64,000 nucleotides of DNA from Microthyrium microscopicum (taxonomy: Eukaryota; Ascomycota; Dothideomycetes; Microthyriales; Microthyriaceae). The stretch spans positions 9,256-73,255 of the forward strand of contig MU004245.1 in the NCBI GenBank assembly GCA_010405405.1, written 5' to 3'. This document shows positions 1-13,371 of the stretch, one piece after another (within the stretch, counting starts at the first letter, position 1; each line of letters starts with the position of its first letter). The translations under genes were made by a program, and so were the position numbers. Below the pieces are notes generated by a model that was given only the letters and a program-made list of their open reading frames with translations, was not told the DNA's origin and searched no databases.

Positions 1-2129
1 CTAAACTTTTAACCTTAGTTTTATATAGTATTCTTTAACTATATTTATTATAAGAGAATCTCTTTCTTTATCCTAAAGGAAGAGCCTATATAAGATACTA
101 CTAAAATATTTAAGAAAATATTTAAAAAAATCTAGTTTATTTATTATTACTCTTATTATTATAATTAACTAATATATTACTAAAAGTTCTATTATCTTAC
201 TTATTCTTAATATTATTACTATTTTATTTAGGTACTAAATATATCTAGATATAATAAAGATTACTAATAAGTAACGTTCCTATATATAATAATAACTCTT
301 AGATAACTATTATTACTTTAAGTATCTAATTTACCTACTTATAGATAGAGCTTAAAGTAGTTCTTAGCTACTTCTTTAACTAGTTAGAAGTATAGATATA
401 TTTATTAATATAATTACTTAATTTAACTATAAAGGCAATATACTACTTACTTAGTAAGGCGTAAGATATAGGAATAGTACTATTTTAATTAAGAAAGAAA
501 GGTTATTACTTCTTAGTAACTACTTTAATAACTACTAAGTCCTTAAATATAATCCTAGCTTTATATAATATTCTTTAACTATATTTATTATAAGGAAACT
601 CTTTTTATTATTTTAAAAGAAGAGCTTATATAGAATATTACTAAAATAATTAAAGAAATATTTACTTACTTAATACCTTTACTATATTACTTAAGTATTT
701 TTACCTAGTTTAATAGCTATATAATAGTATCTTTATTAAACTAGGAATAGTAAATAAATCTTTAACTCTACTAGTTATATAAAGGAGTAAGTAGTACTAT
801 ATAATTAAAATAATAACTAGGCTAGTTTTAGCTTAATTTATATACTACTTACTATTACTCTTATTATTATAGTTAACTAATATATTACTAAAGGTGCTAT
901 TACCTTACTTACTCTTAATATTATTACTACTTTATTTAGATACTAAATATATCTAGATATAATAAAGGTTACTAGTAAGTAATATTTCTATATATAGTAA
1001 TAACTTCTAAATAACTATTATTACTTTAAGTATCTAATCTACTTACCTATAAATAAAGCTTAAAGTAGTTTTTTCTTTATTATATTACTTAAGTATCCTT
1101 ATCTAGTTTAATAACTTATTAAAAGTATTTATAAAGGCTTATAGTATATTAAATATTTTTTCTTATTATTAAGTAAGATTATGCTAGAAATATATTCTAC
1201 TTAGTAAATTCTTTAGACTTTAAATCTAATATATATATAAACTACTAAAGTTAAAAATATTACTAGAAGCTTCTTAAGTTTAGCTTAATAAACTATATAA
1301 TAGTACTAGATATAGAAATTTTTAAAGGAAACTCTCTTATTCTTATAGAAAAGATAATTTAAAAAAGAAAAAAGTTAATAGCGCTCTTTAAATAGTATAA
1401 AGTAAGAAAGACTTTTTTAGTATATTATAACTAGTCTTTAATATTAATTTTTATTAAACTAGGAATAATAAATAAATCTTTAATTTTACTAGTTATATAA
1501 AGAAGTAAGTAATACTATATAATTAAAATAATAACTAGGCTACTTCTAGCTTAAGTTATATACTACTTACTATTACTCTTATTATTATAATTAACTAATA
1601 TACTACTAAAGGTACTATTACTTTGCCTACTCTTAATATTATTACTACTTTATTTAGGTACTAGATATATTTAAATATAATAAAGGTTACTAATAAATAA
1701 TATTTCTATATATAGTAATAACTTCTAAATAATATATAGTATTAAAGGTTATAAAGCTTTATATAAAATTTTTAAAGTATACTATAAATATAATTAAATA
1801 TACTAAATAAATTTACTATTATAGGTACTAATTATTATTCTAAGTATCTAATCTACTTACTTATAAATAAAACTTAAGGTAGTTTTTTCTTTACTATATT
1901 ACTTAAGTATCTTTACCTAGTTTAATAGCTATATAATAGTATTAGATATAGAAATTTTTAAAGGAAACTCTCTTATTCCTATAGGAAAGATAATTTAAGA
2001 AAGAAAGAAGTTAATAATACCTTTTAAGTAGTATAAAGTAAGAAAGACTTCTTTAGTATATTATAACTAGTTTTTAATATTAATCTCTATTAGACTAGGA
2101 ATAGTAAATAAATCTCTAACTCTACTAAT
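1..2129. repeat. AT-rich direct repeats, ~0.64-0.72 kb unit
   Basis: Very AT-rich DNA almost without CpA or TpG. The same block recurs in direct orientation: the anchor (G/A)(G/A)TACTA(A/G)AT starts at 231, 939, 1657 and, beyond the insert, 3404; a second anchor CTA(G/A)TTATAT starts at 771, 1489 and 2125. Spacings are 708, 718 and 636 bases. The copies are diverged and have no open frame. They could be a degenerate tandem repeat or several copies of one dead transposon end. I cannot assign a family. Confidence 0.7.
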
Positions 2130-2143
2130 TATATAAAGAGGTA

Positions 2144-3240
2144 TTATTATTAATTCTTGCTTAACGTCTAGTAGCAGGCGCGCTACGAGCCTATATAGAT
2201 AAATGCTAATATTGGACCGTAAAAACCTATCTAATCTAGCCGATCTACCTAATTACCTAAGTGTTCTAACTATTAGTATACTAAAGAACTAAATTATATA
2301 GGAAAACTAACCCCTTGTGTTGCCGTTTACCCCTTAGGCTAACGTCCTGCTACTATGCTAAGCTTTATTGGAAGCTTAATGCAGCTGTAGGTAATTATAT
2401 AATATTGCCTCTAAATTCTAAGTAATGGCTTTTAATCGGCCTAGCTGGGGCTCCTTCTATACAATGGTTTGTTAGCTATTTAGGTAGTTACTTTTGTAAG
2501 TAACGGTGTACTATATGTTCTATGCTGAGGCCGTAGCAACGTAGCTTTAGTCTGAGTTTTATTCCTATTGCTTGTTTTAATTTTACTGTTTGTGTGTGCT
2601 ATGTTTTTTAAGGAAGCGCCGTTAGTTTACTAAAAGCTCTCTAACTACGCTATACTTTGCTTTAAGCCGTGAATTCTAATTTAGTATTCTGAAGAATATT
2701 GGCTCTTTTAGTAGGACAAGGCTAGGCCGGCCGATGTAGACTCTATAGTTGCTAGGCTAAGAGTTACGTAATAACTAGTATCTTATCCTTTCGGACTATT
2801 AATTCTTAGACTAATTTAGCTTAGTTAGATTTAATAATAGCTGTCTAATCTTATTGCTAAGAGCTATAGTAGAGAATCTTAGTATACTAAGTAGGCTCTA
2901 TTAGGTTTCTGTAGCGTCTTATATAGTGCGCTTTATATTGTAAGCTAGGGTCGCTTAGGATGCTATAAAAATATGCGCTAGACTATTCTAAGTTTAGTAT
3001 AGGCTTAGTAAGGAGGATCTTGCTGTAGCTAGTAGCTATAATTACTACTTTAGCCGTCATTGCTGCTACTTCTAAAAATAATAGATGGCGTGCCTACTAC
3101 TTCTAGAAGTAACTATTGCTAATTTTAGTCGTAATAGTTGCTAAAATTAGGGGGAGGAGTATAGGAATTAAACCCGCGCCTTCTCGATTCGTAGTAGAAG
3201 CTATAGTGAGTTGAGATGTGCCTCACTATACTAACTCTCC
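2144..3240 (-). mobile_element. SINE-like retroposon with tRNA-like head (1,097 bp)
   Basis: The insert is bounded by a perfect 14-bp direct repeat, TATATAAAGAGGTA, at 2130-2143 and 3241-3254, and it interrupts a ~0.7-kb AT repeat. Read on the minus strand it starts at the duplication with GGAGAGTTAG. An A-box-like TTAGTATAGTGAGGC lies at 3220-3234 and a B-box-like GGTTTAATTCC (a CpA-to-TpA form of GGTTCAATTCC) at 3164-3174. It ends in a TTAATAATAA tail at the other duplication. A tRNA-type pol III head, simple tail and long variable duplication are the marks of a SINE mobilised by target-primed reverse transcription. CpA and TpG survive here much more than in the flanks, so it is younger or was less mutated. 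It is long for a SINE, and the ~0.9-kb body is unrecognised. Confidence 0.6.
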
Positions 3241-3254
3241 TATATAAAGAGGTA

Positions 3255-4190
3255 AATAGTACTATATAATTAAAATAATAATTAGTCTATTCTTAGCTTA
3301 ATTTATATACTACTTACTATTACTTTTATTATTATAATTAATTAATATACTACTAAAGATACTATTATCTTATTTATTCTTAATATTATTACTACTTTAT
3401 CTAAGTACTAAATATGTCTAGATATAATAAAAGTTATTAATAAGTAACGTTCTTATATATAGTAATAACTTCTAGATAACTATTATTATTCTAAGTATCT
3501 AATCTACCTATTTATAAATAGAGCTTAAGGTAGTCCTTAGCTACTTCTTTAACTAGTTAGAAGTATAAACGTATTTATTAATATAATTACTTAATTTAAC
3601 TATAAAGATAATATATAGCTTACTTAATAAGGCGTAAAATATAGAAATAGCGCTATTTTAACTAAAAAAAAAAAGTTATTACTTCTTAGTAACTACTTAT
3701 AGTAATAACTACTAAGTCCTTAAATACCTCCTTAGTTAGCTATAATAAATATAAAAGATATATCTTTCTACTAAATCTAGGAGATAAAAGCTTAGTTATA
3801 TATCTTACTTATAATTTACTAAGACTAGAATAATAATATTAAAGGCTAATTAGAACGTTTAGAAAGAATAGACTATAAAGATAATATATAGCTTACTTAG
3901 GGCGTAAAATATAGAAATAGTAATATCTTAACTAATTAGAAAAAGCTATTACGCCTTAGTAGCTAGTTATATAGTAATCTTTAATTCCTTTTTCTAAAAA
4001 CTATATCTTTTACTTAAAGATTATAACTATTTTATCTAAGTACTAAATATATTTAGATACTAATATCTAGATATATTTAGATATATTTAAATATATCTAG
4101 ATATATAGAAAGCTATTAGTAAGTATTATTTATATTCTATTATATATAGCTCTAGCTATAATAAATTTACTTAAGTATAGTATAAGCTAT
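3255..4190. repeat. AT-rich repeat, continuation of left array
   Basis: Positions 3255-3730 resemble 1-546: the same anchors, a shared TAGTTAGAAGTATA segment, and the shared end ACTACTAAGTCCTTAAATA. Positions 3730-4190 are AT-rich DNA with short internal repeats of ATATATTTAGATA type near 4060-4110. No gene is visible. Confidence 0.6.
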
Positions 4191-4745
4191 ATTTAAATAA
4201 CTATAATATACTTAATAAGTTTAAAATATTTTAAATAGTTTTATAATATTTTTAATAAAGTATATAATATTTTATATATATTTAATATCTTTATAATAAG
4301 TCTTAAATAACTATAATATACCTAATAAGTTTAAAATATTTTAAATAGTTTTATAATATTTCTAATAAAGTATATATTATTTTATATATATTTAATATTT
4401 TTATAATAAGTTTTAAATAACTATAATATATCTAATAAGTTTAAAATATTTTAAATAGTTTTATAATATTTCTAATAAAAGATATATTATCTTATATATA
4501 TTTAATATCTTTATAATAAGTTTTAAATAACTATAATATACTTAATAAGTTTAAAATATTTTAAATAATTTTATAATATTTCTAATAAAGTATATATTAT
4601 CTTATATATATCTAATATTTTTATAATAAGTTTAAAATAACTATAATATACTTAATAAGTTTAAAATATTTTAAATACTTTTAAAATATTTCTAATAAAG
4701 TACGTAGTTATCTTATATATATCTAATATCTTTATAATAAGTTAA
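4191..4745. repeat. Tandem repeat, 110-bp unit, five copies
   Basis: The segment CTATAATATA starts at 4201, 4311, 4421, 4531 and 4641, an exact 110-base period. Each unit then carries TAATAAGTTTAAAATATTTT, a TCTAATAAAG-type segment and TTTATAATAAG. Units differ mainly by C/T exchanges and the last is slightly altered. It is a minisatellite-like array with no coding potential. A related, collapsed form lies at about 46,190-46,400. Confidence 0.9.
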
Positions 4746-4770
4746 ATATAACTTTTCTAGTATAATACGT

Positions 4771-4807
4771 AGTCTAATTTATAATATATAATAATTTTTT
4801 TATAATA
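4771..4807 (+). repeat. 37-bp direct repeat, copy 1
   Basis: This 37-base block, starting AGTCTAATTTATAATATATA, is identical to 46,397-46,433. The preceding ~60 bases are also related. It ends exactly where the truncated Gypsy fragment B begins. Confidence 0.85.
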
Positions 4808-5707
4808 TACTAGTAGGTCTATAAACTTATAGTTAATAAAATCTTATAATTTAATAATCTTTTTATGCTTAAATAGTTTTATATTTACTAAATTTATTAA
4901 GAAGTAGCTAATAAAGGCTTAAAGAATTTCTATATTTTTTATTTTAGTATTTAAGGACTTTAACTATACCTTAGTATTTTTAAAAGCGTTCTTAGAGTAA
5001 TAATATCTATCTAGGTCTACCTATATTTCTTCTATAGTACTATAAGGATCTTTTAACTTATAACCTCTATATATAACTATAATGCTATAGATAAAGCTAG
5101 TATAATAGATATAAATAAACTTAATCTTCTTCTTTTTAGTAAGGACGTAAAAGTATATATTCTTATTAAGAAGTATATTTAATATCTTCTTTTTTTACTA
5201 TTTATAGTATATAGGTTTACTTTTAAAATTACTAAGTTCTTTAAACTTTATAAGTATTACTAAAGAGTTACTATTAGTTACTAATAATAGTAAGATATAG
5301 TATATTTCTTAGGCTTAAAGCTATAAGTATAAAACTACTAAATATATTACTTATAGTATAGAGTAACTTAAAAAGATATTATCTTTTAAATTATTTAGGT
5401 TAATATAGGCTTAGTTTAAATTTATCTAAAGTCTATTTTTAAGTTCTTAGATTTAGTAGCAAAGGTTAATAACTAACTTATAATATTATAAATTAGTATT
5501 ATACTTCTTTACTAATTTAGTAAAAGTAGCTTATTTGTTTAAATAAGTAGTAGTTAGTACTAGTTTGTAATTATAATAGATTTAGCTAGTAAGCGCTTTA
5601 AGATTTATTATTATTTACTAATAGGTAGCTACCTCTTTCTATAGTATATTTACTAATTTATCTAATTAACCTACTTCTATATTAGTGTCTATAAGTTCTT
5701 CTATTAG
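4808..5707 (-). mobile_element. Ty3/Gypsy fragment B, distal gag part (fossil)
   Basis: On the minus strand this matches the gag region of element C (about 39,415-40,324). It is the inner part of fragment B, cut off at about 4808 beside the 37-bp repeat and split from its 5' LTR by insertion of element A. Heavily RIP-mutated with many breaks. Pol and the 3' LTR are absent. Confidence 0.8.
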
Positions 5708-5934
5708 TATAATAATTCCTCTTTATAGGCTTTATAGTAGTGTTGTAAGAGAGATCTTATTATAAGATCGCGCGCTAGACCCAAGGGGGTTAGCGCGCCT
5801 AAGGATCTGCTAAGCGGACTTACTTCCCTCGTAGATCTATAGCTCTTCTAAATCTTCTTTTTTCTCTTTCTTATTTATAGATTCTAGAATACAATCTAAT
5901 TATCTGTTCGCTCTAAGTTCTATAGCTCGTTATA
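5708..5934 (+). repeat. 5' LTR of element A
   Basis: 227 bp, same length as the 3' copy. The TATA...TATA ends fit TGTA...TACA after CpA-to-TpA change. Confidence 0.88.
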
Positions 5935-8900
5935 TAATCTACGAACTATTTAATAACCTACGCGCTTATACTACGTACCTTAGAATTTACTTCTAAAAGA
6001 AGCGCCTATATAGATTAATTTAATTTTACGCGCATAGTCTTAGACCTTATTAAAATCCTTTATTAAAAGGTTTACTAAATCTATTAGCCCTACTAACTCC
6101 TTAACTAATTAGAGCGTTAGGATTCCCTAATACTCCTTAACCTATTAATAGTCTAAGCGTTAATTGCCCTTCATCCTTAGTTCTATAGAACGCTAAAAGT
6201 TTGCCTTCTATACTACTACTAAATATTCGTAATTACGCTTAATATACTTACTATTAAAAACGCGCTAAATAAATAAGCGTTTTCTTCTAGTACTCTTTTT
6301 TATTATTTATAACTATAGCTAATAAGGCTTCTATCTAATAGACTTAAGTTAATAGCTATATAGCCTACTCACTATTCCTAGTTACTTATACTTAGCCTAA
6401 TAATTAGTGTTAATCTCTATCTCTTATATGCTTACGTTACTTATTTTTATTATATTACCTTTCTACTATATATACTAAGTATTAAAGCAGACTTAATACT
6501 TAGGATACAATGTAACTAAATACTATTTAGAAAGTAATAGACTTAGTAGAGAGCGTATTAGGACTATTAAAACCGCTAGAATTAGATTTAAAAGTATTAT
6601 TAGAAGATAAAGATAAGTTAGAAGATAACTATCTATTAGAACGAGGCCATAAAGGCAAAGAGAACCTTAAAGCGTTAGAAGACGCCCCTCTAAATGCTAG
6701 TTAAATAACTTTACTAAACTAAATAAATATAAGAGATAACTAACTTCTAGCTCCTTTTTAACCTAATAATAATACTAGACTTTCTTTTAGAATATATAAA
6801 TAGCTAATAGAACTACGCTAATAAGCTAAAGGCCTTAGAGTACTACCTATATTAATATCTTACTATCTTATAGTAGTAGACCTTAATTAACTAGTTACTC
6901 TAACTATTAATAAGAACCTTCTAATCTTCTAAGCTACTTAAGTATAAAAGATGCCTAATAAAAAAGGTAGTAAACTAAAAGACGTAGGAATTTACTTCTA
7001 TTATAAAGAGAAATAATTAGATCTTTACTACTACTCTTACTACTTAATTAAATTAAGCATAGACTTAGAATATCTACTAAAAGGAGAGTTTATATTAGAT
7101 AACTTAGTTATATAGCTCTACGTCTTATTATTAGCTTCCTAAACTATAGCTTACCTCTTTAAAATTAAGTAAAACATAAACGCTCATAATATAGACCTAC
7201 TCTTTACTCTTTAGGAAGAAGCTTTAGAAGCTTAAGGAGAGATATAGGACTTAACTAAAACTAATAATAAACGTATAAAGCAAATTATATACCTTAAAGC
7301 GTAAGTTTAAGATAATACTATTACCCTTATAGAAGTAGTAATTACTTATTAAAAAGCATAAGAATTATAATATAATAATAATCTACTTAAGAAAGTACTT
7401 ACTATACGCATTAATAAGATTAGTAAATATCGTAAAGCTTTATAAGAGAAGGTAGACAAAGTTATTATCCTTTAAGCTTAGGTTAACGCCCTTTAAAAGA
7501 AACCTTTATCTACTAAAGTAACTAATCTCTATCTTAATCTTAATAAGTTAGTAGATAATAACTTATTCTACTAGACTTCCTTAACCTAAGATATAGATTA
7601 ACTTAATTAGAATATACTTCTAGGAGCTCTAGATAGATATTAATTTACTCTCTTCTTTAATCTTAACTTAGTAGGTAATACTTTTCTTCTTAAAGTATAA
7701 GGTAATAAGCCTTTACTCTTCTTAAGAAAAGATAAATAGAAGTATTATACCTAAAAAGGTAAAGTATTAAACTACTTAGATAATAATACATAAGTCTACC
7801 TTATAAAAGCTTCTAAGATTTAAGTTATCTAAGGTATAATAGAAGACTAAGTATTTAGTATTATTAATAAGCAAAGTAACTATAAGTTAACTAACCTATA
7901 TTTATTTATAGTAAAGATATAGTCTAATCTAGATTATAAGTATAGTATTAAAGATAGCTATATTATTACTAAAACCTAGCTTAAAAGTTAAGAAGTTATA
8001 ATAAAGCCTACTAAGAAACTTAAATAATTCCTAGCTTACTTCTTAGAAAACTTATAAGAAGCTAAGCTTAGTAATTAAGATAAGATTATTAAAATACGTC
8101 CTCTTTTACTCTTAAAATTTATAAAGAGAGTACTCTTTATAGAATTAAAAATATTTATAAACTTTCTTAAGAGCCTATATACTATTACTTATTATATTAA
8201 ATACGTCCCTTCTACTAATCTATAAAGCTATAATAATAATAATTATCTAGTAGCTAAGGGTAGTAAACAAAAACCTAAGTATAATTGCTCTTTAGATATT
8301 TATAATACTTTAAGAGTTAATAATTATTATATAAAGTACAGAAAGAAAGGCTATAGCTATTAGTATAACTTAGTACTATATAAAGATAGAGATACCTTAT
8401 TAGACGCTAAAATCTAACTAAAAGTTATAGCTATTATTATAGAGTTTATTACTATTTATAATTAAATTACTACTTAATCTCCTTAGTCCCTAACTATAGA
8501 GGATAATTATAATAAGTATAATTATAGTAATAATACAAAAAACTAAAAGCTTCTCTATAAAGACGCGTAAAGGAGCTAAATAAGTAAGAAGTATATAATT
8601 AGTAACGAAAGAAGAATAAATTTAACCCTAAGCTAGTTCTCTCTAAAGAATAAATCTAATATAAGGTTAATAAGACTATTTAACGCTTAGAAGGCAATCT
8701 CTAATAAGTATTATCCCTAGAGCCTATTATATTTAATAATACTAAACTAGCTATTATTAAGATATTTCTTATCTTTATAGTATATAATTTTTATTCTTAA
8801 GAAATAGCTACTATACTTATAATAAGCAATTAGTAAACTACTTATAATACTATATTCTTTCTAAAATAAGGCTACTACTTAAAAATTAATATTCTTATAA

Positions 8901-11900
8901 ATACTAAGAGTAGAGTAATAAGAATTATCTACCTTAACTTTATTAAATAATATAGGATTCTTACTATTAATTTCTTTACCTCCTAAATTATATAATTAGC
9001 TAATAGTAAAGCTATTATAAAGGTTAATAAAGCTACTATAGTTAATATTTATTTAAGAGAATATATTAAATAAATCTACTACTTTGTTATAAATATTACT
9101 AATTACGACCTTATTCTTAGTAACTTATAGATTAACCTTTATAAGGTTATTCTTAAAGAAGGAAAAAAGTAAATCCTCTTTAATTTAAACTACTACTTAG
9201 TATACTACTTACTAGCTAGTTATCTAATCTTAATAGATTATAAAGGCTACTTAGTTAACCTAACTAATCCTTACTTTAAGAACGTTATTATAGTTAGTAC
9301 TATTACCTTTATTAAACTACTAGAATAAGGCTAGTAATTTAGTAAAATCTAGCTTAATAATTTTAAAGATAAAAAAGATAAGAAACTTCTAGATTTAGAT
9401 TCTATACTAAAAGAAGATATTACTATTAACTTAGGCAAAATTTTACCTAAGGACTTTAAAAAGTAGTAAGAGAAATATAATAAACTTCCTCTCTTATAAG
9501 AAGAGATTCTTAAATGCTTACTAAAAGAATATTACTATTATATAAATATCTTTAACTTAAAATTAGGTAATAAACTTATACTATACTATAACGAATAGGA
9601 TTACTTTATTAATATTATTCTAGACGCTATAATTCTTAAATACTACTATAATAGCTTAGGTTACTAAGAATTCTTTATTATTAAATAATACGTTAATTAG
9701 ATACTTAGTTAAAATTAAGTTTAGGCTAGTAAATTATATTACGCTATACTAATACTATATATGTATAAATTAGGAAAAAGAATTTAAGTTTATATTAATT
9801 ACTATAGACTTAATAAAATTACGTAAAAGAATTATAACGTTCTTTTATAGCTACTAGAAACTTTAATCTATATCTATTATATAAAATACTTCTCTAAGTT
9901 TAATGTTATTACTACCTTTATATATATCTATATTAAACCTAGTAATAAATATAAAACTATATTCTTAACTCATTATAGATTATATAAATTTAAAGTTATA
10001 CTCTTTAGCCTTACTAGAGCTTTAGAGACCTTCTAAGCTTATCTTAACTATATTCTAATTAATTACCTTAATAACTTTATTATAAGCTATATAGATAATC
10101 TATTAGTCTTTAGTAATACTAAAGCTAGCTATATTGCTTATATTTACTTAGTCTTAGAAGTAATAAGTAAAGTAGGATTATATTTAGATATTTAGAAGTA
10201 TAAATTTAATACTTAATAAGTTAAATACCTTAGCCTAATTATTACTACTAAAGGCATTAAGATAGACCTAAAGAAAGTTTAAAGTATAGTTAACTAATAA
10301 TGTCTCTTTTTAGTTAAAGACTTTTAAGCTTTTCTTAGCTTTACTAACTTCTATTACTAATTTATTCTTAAATATTTAAAGACTATAGTACTACTAATAA
10401 TATTTATAAAGAAGGATACTATAGTAATCTTTCCTTAGGACTCTAATAAACTAAAAGAACGCGTATTTAAGAAGCTAAAGATAAACTTTATATTTACTAA
10501 AATATTACGCTACTTTAACTATACTAAAGAAATATAGCTAAAGATAAATACCTTAGATTAGGTTTATACTATAGTTTTCTCTTAAAAAGGTAATAATAAG
10601 AAGCTTTACCTAGTTATATACTTCTTAAAGAAGATAACTTTAGTAAAATATAATTATAATATTTATAATAAAAAACTTCTAGCTATTATTTACGTATTTA
10701 AGGAATAGAAACTAGAGCTATTTAGCTCTATTAACCCTATTTAAGTATTCTTTAATTACTATAATCTTTAGACGTTTATAATAATAAAACGTTTCTCTTA
10801 ATAATAAGCTAAATAAGCTAAGTTCCTCTTTTAATTTTACTTTAAAATAAAGTACTAACTAGGTATAGCTAATAGAAAGATAAATACCCTTACCTATTAG
10901 TTATAAGATATCCTATAAAGTAATAATAATCCTTATATCTCTTAATAAGTCTAACCTTTACTATTCTTATACTAATTTAATATAGAGTATATAATAAAGC
11001 TAGCTATATTACTTATTAAACCTACCTATCTCTTAATACTATACTTAGCTACTATTACTTAAGATAAGTTAGATATTTCTAATCCTATAAGTAAGCTACT
11101 TAATCCTATAGAAGAGTCTCTTAGTAATAATAAGACGCCTAAGAGTAAGCTACTTAATCTCTTAAGAAATAACCTATTCCTAAATTTTAATAGTAACTAG
11201 TTTTTATAAGATATTATAAACATAGTAGAGTATAATAAAATAATAATTATTATCTACTACGCTAAAACTAACTACTAGTTCTTCTTACCCTTTAGTACTT
11301 TAGAATAAGAATAAATTAAGCTTAGAGACTATATAGTAGCTACTAATAAAATAATCCTTTACTATAACTAAATCTTTATTCCTTAAGGAAAGCTTTAGTA
11401 ACGCGTTATATAAAGTATATATAGCTATAAAGCTATAGGCTATAATAAAGCTATAATAACTTACTACTACCTATAAGAGAATTACTAGTAGCCTAAAATA
11501 TTATAGAACGTTAAAAGCTTTATTAAGGACTATAAATACGTATTTACTAAATTTATTTAGTAAAAGAAGTAAGGCTTTCTACGTTAATTCTCTCTTTTTA
11601 AGTACGTATAGTCTAATATCTCTATTAATTTTACTATCTTACTACTTTACTATTTATACTAAGGCGTAATCTACTAGTACATTATAGTAGTCATTAACTA
11701 ATATATATAGATCTAACGCTTTATTTTGCTATTAGACTTATTTATAGACTTAATAATACTAGCCTTTATTAACTATATATAGAAGCTTATTAACTAGCTA
11801 TTAATAATTCTTTTAGATTATAGTAGTTAATTTACTTCTATATTTTAGAAACGCTTATATAAATACGTAGGTATAGTACTCTATCTTAGTATAGTATTTT

Positions 11901-13144
11901 ACCCTAAAACTAATAGTATAATAGAAATCTTAGTTACTATACTTAAGTAATTCTTACGCGTATTTATTAATTAGAATTAAGATAATTAGGTAGCTTTTTT
12001 ACTCTTTACTAAATTTATAGTTAATTCTACTATAAACGCTACTATAGGAGTTATACCTTTTAAAGCTTAAAATAGATTTAATCCTTAATTAGGCCTTAAG
12101 TCCTTATATTGCCTTCTAAAACCTATAAATACCTTTATAGCTACTAATAAGGAAGCTATTAATATAGATATAATATAGAAGGGTTATACTAAGATATACA
12201 ATTATTTAATAGAGTAACTAATCTAGGCATAAGCTTAGTAGGCAGAATACGTTAATTATTATTACTACGTAGCTCTAGATTTATTACTAGGCAACTAGGT
12301 TTACTTAAATATATAGAACTACCCTACTTTATATTCCTTAAAGACTTTAGATAATAAGAATATAGGCCCCTTCTATATAATTAAGAAAATTAATATTATT
12401 ATCTATAAACTTAATCTCTTTATTTTTATAAAGATATATAATATCTTCTACGCCTAGGTCCTTTACTATATCGTAAATAACACTAAGCTACTTAAGTATA
12501 CTAATTTACTACTAATAGTTATTAAAGAAACTATAGATAATAATAAATAGTCTATTAATGCTATTATTAATAGCTACTTTACTAGTTAATATAAGAAGCT
12601 ATAATATAAAATTAAGTATACTAGTTATAATAAAGCTAAATAGTATAATTAAATAGCTACTAAGAATATACTAGAGCTTATTACTAAGTTTTACGCTTAG
12701 TACCTTAGTAAGCTAGGCCTATATCCTACCTAAATATTACTAATACTAGAGCTTACTAGTAATAATATTAATTATAACTCTAATAGCATTCCTACTAATT
12801 AGGAGGCATAAATAATTATACTACTAATTTCTTTATATTAATAGGATTACTAACTACTAGACTACTAAGACTTAAGAACTAGAGTATTCTAAAGACATTT
12901 TAGGGTTTATTAATATTTCTTAATAGTTGCCTTAGTAGGCTAGAGGTTAAGATACTTTAAACAACTAGTAATTAGTATTATACTATAAAAGGATTAAAAT
13001 ATTATTTATTACTAAAAGTTTATTAGACTAGATTAGACTAGACTAGACTAGATTAAACTAGACTAGATTAGAATAGAATAGATTAGGAAAGTAAATATAA
13101 TTAGTAGTTTATAGCCTAGAGAGCTATACTAAAGAAGAGGATTA

Positions 13145-13371
13145 TATAATAATTCCTCTTTATAGGCTTTATAGCAATATTATAAGAGAGATCTTATTAT
13201 AAGATCACGCGCTAGACCTAAGGAAGTTAATACGCCTAAGGATCTACTAAGCGGACTTACTTCCTTTATAGATCTATAGCTCTTCTAAATCTTCTTCTCT
13301 CTCTCTCTCGTTTATAGATTCTAGAATATAATCTAATTATCTACTTGCTCTAAGTTCCGTAGCTCGTTATA
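13145..13371 (+). repeat. 3' LTR of element A
   Basis: 227 bp. It is preceded by the polypurine tract at 13131-13141 and followed by the target duplication ATTAG at 13372-13376. Confidence 0.88.

Larger units (their letters stand above)
5708..13371 (+). mobile_element. Ty3/Gypsy chromovirus A, full length (fossil)
   Basis: Element of 7,664 bp with 227-bp LTRs (5708-5934 and 13145-13371), a purine-rich AAAGAAGAGGA tract just before the 3' LTR, and a 5-bp target duplication ATTAG at 5703-5707 and 13372-13376. Gypsy order is legible in degraded form: gag (~6,500-8,700), protease (~8,900), reverse transcriptase (~9,750-10,250, with a recognisable YxDD-box region near 10,090), RNase H (~10,500-10,900), integrase (~11,250-12,150) and a C-terminal chromodomain-like segment (~12,560-12,720). 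The coding regions are thoroughly broken by RIP. It is nested in fragment B, so it is younger than B. An LTR clock is unusable because RIP inflates divergence. Confidence 0.9.

Noticed and set aside
1-4190. LTR retroelement family for the ~0.7-kb left repeats
   Set aside because: No target duplication, polypurine tract or coding similarity was visible, so I left the family unassigned.
4191-4745. CRISPR array
   Set aside because: The unit is 110 bases with no repeat/spacer structure, and the genome is eukaryotic.
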